In this document: piece after piece, positions 62,519-64,000 of the stretch | Numbering within the stretch: the first letter of the stretch is position 1 | How the letters are laid out: every line of letters starts with the position of its first letter | DNA from: Symbiodinium natans | Taxonomy: Eukaryota; Sar; Dinophyceae; Suessiales; Symbiodiniaceae | Assembly (NCBI GenBank): GCA_905221605.1 | Contig: CAJNDS010002235.1 | Coordinates: 1,353,375 to 1,417,374, forward strand | Length of the DNA: 64,000 bases | Direction of reading: 5' to 3' | The notes under the pieces: generated by a model | Databases searched by the model: none | Seen by the model: the letters and a program-made list of their open reading frames with translations, nothing else | What the model was told of the DNA's origin: nothing | Made by a program: the position numbers and the translations under genes

Positions 62519-62635
62519 CAGGTTGCCTGCTCTGAGGTGAGGCGAAGCGGGTAGTCCAAGTTGCAGTAATGCTTGAGATACTGTCCAAATGTCTTCATAG
62601 ACTGGCACGGCGATGACACGTTGGACGAGGCATTG
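62519..62635 (-). CDS. minus-strand 117-nt exon (FGQYLKHYCNLDYPL)
   Basis: Follows acceptor gcaatcag and ends at the strong donor gtaagc. Reads VSSPCQSMKTFGQYLKHYCN, LDYPLRLTSEQATW. Confidence 0.65.
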
Positions 62636-62705
62636 CTGATTGCACAATGCGGCAATAGCTCAGTTACGGGAAGTAAGGACTAAGGCCACAGCGTGCCAGT
62701 TTCCG

Positions 62706-62795
62706 GTAGCCTTCATTTTGCCTTTCTCTTTCTGCTCGAAATACGCCGCGAAATCATACCTTTTCCGCGCTTTGCCTCGCCCTTGTGAGGCACAC
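62706..62795 (-). CDS. minus-strand exon (KARKRYDFAAYFEQ)
   Basis: Follows acceptor cagctgag. Joined in phase to the next exon it gives FRTQ-CASQGRGKARKRYDF, then AAYFEQKEKGKMKATG. This word order recalls, from memory, a family very common in dinoflagellate genomes. Donor assumed in the region of gctacc or gtggcc. Confidence 0.6.
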
Positions 62796-62879
62796 CTCAG
62801 CTGACGCAACCTAACACTGTTTGAGCTGCAGAAAAACGATCGGTAATTCCTGCGGTGGCCCTCTTTGCTGACAAGGGGC

Positions 62880-63004
62880 TGGGTCCTGAACTCCAACACC
62901 ATGTTCGCAAAGACAGTCGGCTCTTCTCGCTTGAGCCTCTTTACTTCCTCCAATCTGCCGTCTTCGCGAGCTTGGGCAAACAACGCTCGCAATGAAGAGC
63001 GGTC
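62880..63004 (-). CDS. minus-strand exon (FANMVLEFRTQ) with GC donor
   Basis: Follows acceptor gtttacag; reads RSSLRALFAQAREDGRLEEV then LKREEPTVFANMVLEFRTQ. It ends in a GC donor (gcccctt), and the join restores a Gln codon across the intron (CA + G). Confidence 0.65.
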
Positions 63005-63088
63005 CTGTAAACATTACACAGTGCACACCAAACTGCGGACTGTTCGAAACATTGGAACAAGAAAAAGCATTGAACGCGATCCAAGCCC

Positions 63089-63300
63089 TAAACCCTAAAC
63101 CCTAAACCCTAAACCCTAAACCCTAAACCCTAAACCCTAAACCCTAAACCCTAAACCCTAGACCCTAACCCTAAACCCTAAACCCTAAACCCTAAACGCT
63201 AAACCCTAAACCCTAAACCCTAAACCCTAAACCCTAAACCCTAAACCCTAAGCCCTAAACCCTAAACCCTAAACCCTAAACCCTAAACCCTAAACCCTAA
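63089..63300 (-). repeat. 212-bp CCCTAAA array inside an intron
   Basis: The longest clean array in the window. On the sense (minus) strand it is TTTAGGG and lies just after the donor of the exon at 63323, the same polarity seen for the plus-strand exons. Confidence 0.95.
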
Positions 63301-63322
63301 CAAACAACTACATTGGCCTGGC

Positions 63323-63568
63323 CTCGCCACAGATACCAGGAAGGTGGTCAGTGATTGCGGCGGCAATCTCTGACTGGGTCAGCATCTTCTTGCAAATTTC
63401 ACATTTGCTGGAATCCTTCAGGGCCGCAGGCACCTCCATGGGTTCGTCAAGACCGAGTGCTTTGGTCACACTCTCGTCATCAAATCGCGGAGGGCTTTTC
63501 CTCTCACGATCGGCCATTGCAAGGTCGATGGCTCGGCCGCCGTGGCAAAATGCCAGCGGGCCGACGGT
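63323..63568 (-). CDS. minus-strand exon with CxxC (KCEICKKMLTQSEI)
   Basis: Follows acceptor tttcacag; reads VGPLAFCHGGRAIDLAMADR, then SVTKALGLDEPMEVPAALKD and KCEICKKMLTQSEIAAAI, a CxxC that could be half of a zinc site. The donor is probably gccagg (GC) after GICGE, which gives phase 0 into the next exon. The 5' part of the gene would lie beyond 63570; nothing clear was found at 63597-64000. Confidence 0.6.
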
Positions 63569-64000
63569 CTGTGAAACACAAGTTACTCGTCACGAGTTAC
63601 CTTTCGCTAGTGGGAACAACCCAGCACCAATGCAGGCTCAAGCTAGACGATGATCGCGTTGCACGCGCAATGCCCAGTACACGTGCATCCAAGTTTGTTC
63701 CCAAAACCTGCCAACGGCCAAGGCGGCGCACGCAGTCATAGCATTGAACACAAACATGTGCTAGGATTGGTTGCCAAGACAAAGCGCAGCTGGCAGCACA
63801 GGCAACACATCCGCAACAGCCATGCTCCAAGAAAAGTCTATAAACCAACACCGAGGCGTCTTCTAATTTTGCATTCGCTGCCGCTGCAGGCTGTAAGACT
63901 CTAGGACCGCTCGGGCAAGACACACGGCGCTGGCGCAAGCAAGGGACCTTTACATACGACCGCAAAGCCGTGTCTGATAAAGTGGCAGGCTCATGGCAGA

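Overview
The window reads as nuclear DNA of an alga-like protist with plant/alveolate-type telomeric repeat units (TTTAGGG), most likely a dinoflagellate. The reasons are: hundreds of short TTTAGGG/CCCTAAA arrays; very small exons (about 35-120 nt) with GT-AG and GC-AG introns; exon peptides on the right and near 8.5 kb that resemble, from memory, large dinoflagellate families; and the retroelement types present. The genus cannot be read from this sequence. No rRNA, tRNA, CRISPR or bacterial-type feature was seen.

The arrays look random at first, but they follow a rule. On the plus strand from about 0.6 to 56 kb there are roughly fifty short coding-like islands. Most start after a good acceptor (cag, gag or aag), stay open in one frame, and stop at a donor that is often the telomeric unit itself (GTTTAGGG). 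Upstream of each island the array is usually CCCTAAA; downstream it is usually TTTAGGG. The arrays therefore sit inside introns as inverted ends. The minus-strand gene(s) on the right (about 57-63.6 kb) show the same polarity relative to transcription. One run of exons (23.7-29.5 kb) keeps matching phases over six junctions and leads into ankyrin-like exons (29.4, 31.1, 31.9 and 42.1 kb).

Two retroelements interrupt this landscape. At 11316-15257 lies a Penelope-like element with 196-bp identical direct repeats (pLTRs). It has an ORF1 with a basic Ser/Arg tail and an ORF2 reverse transcriptase with intact catalytic Asp residues and no GIY-YIG nuclease. The two frames overlap, with a classic minus-1 slippery heptamer followed by a GC-rich hairpin. 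A 31-bp tandem duplication breaks the C-terminus of ORF2. At 32503-41349 lies a nearly fresh LTR retrotransposon: 287-bp LTRs with one difference, a CCCTA target duplication inside telomeric repeat, a primer site matching the anticodon region of initiator tRNA-Met, and a polypurine tract. Its only gene is a 2.6-kaa ORF with WW, S1-like, SAM-like and six CCCH modules and no recognisable protease, integrase, reverse transcriptase or RNase H. It sits in the intron between two ankyrin-type exons.

The remainder is intronic or intergenic: two families of fold-back (MITE-like) elements, degenerate telomere-variant arrays (7-, 8- and 9-mers), microsatellites, poly-G/poly-C tracts, a 393-bp tandem duplication and a 119-bp inverted duplication. 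All exon calls are by eye; boundaries may be off by a few bases and joins between exons are hypotheses.
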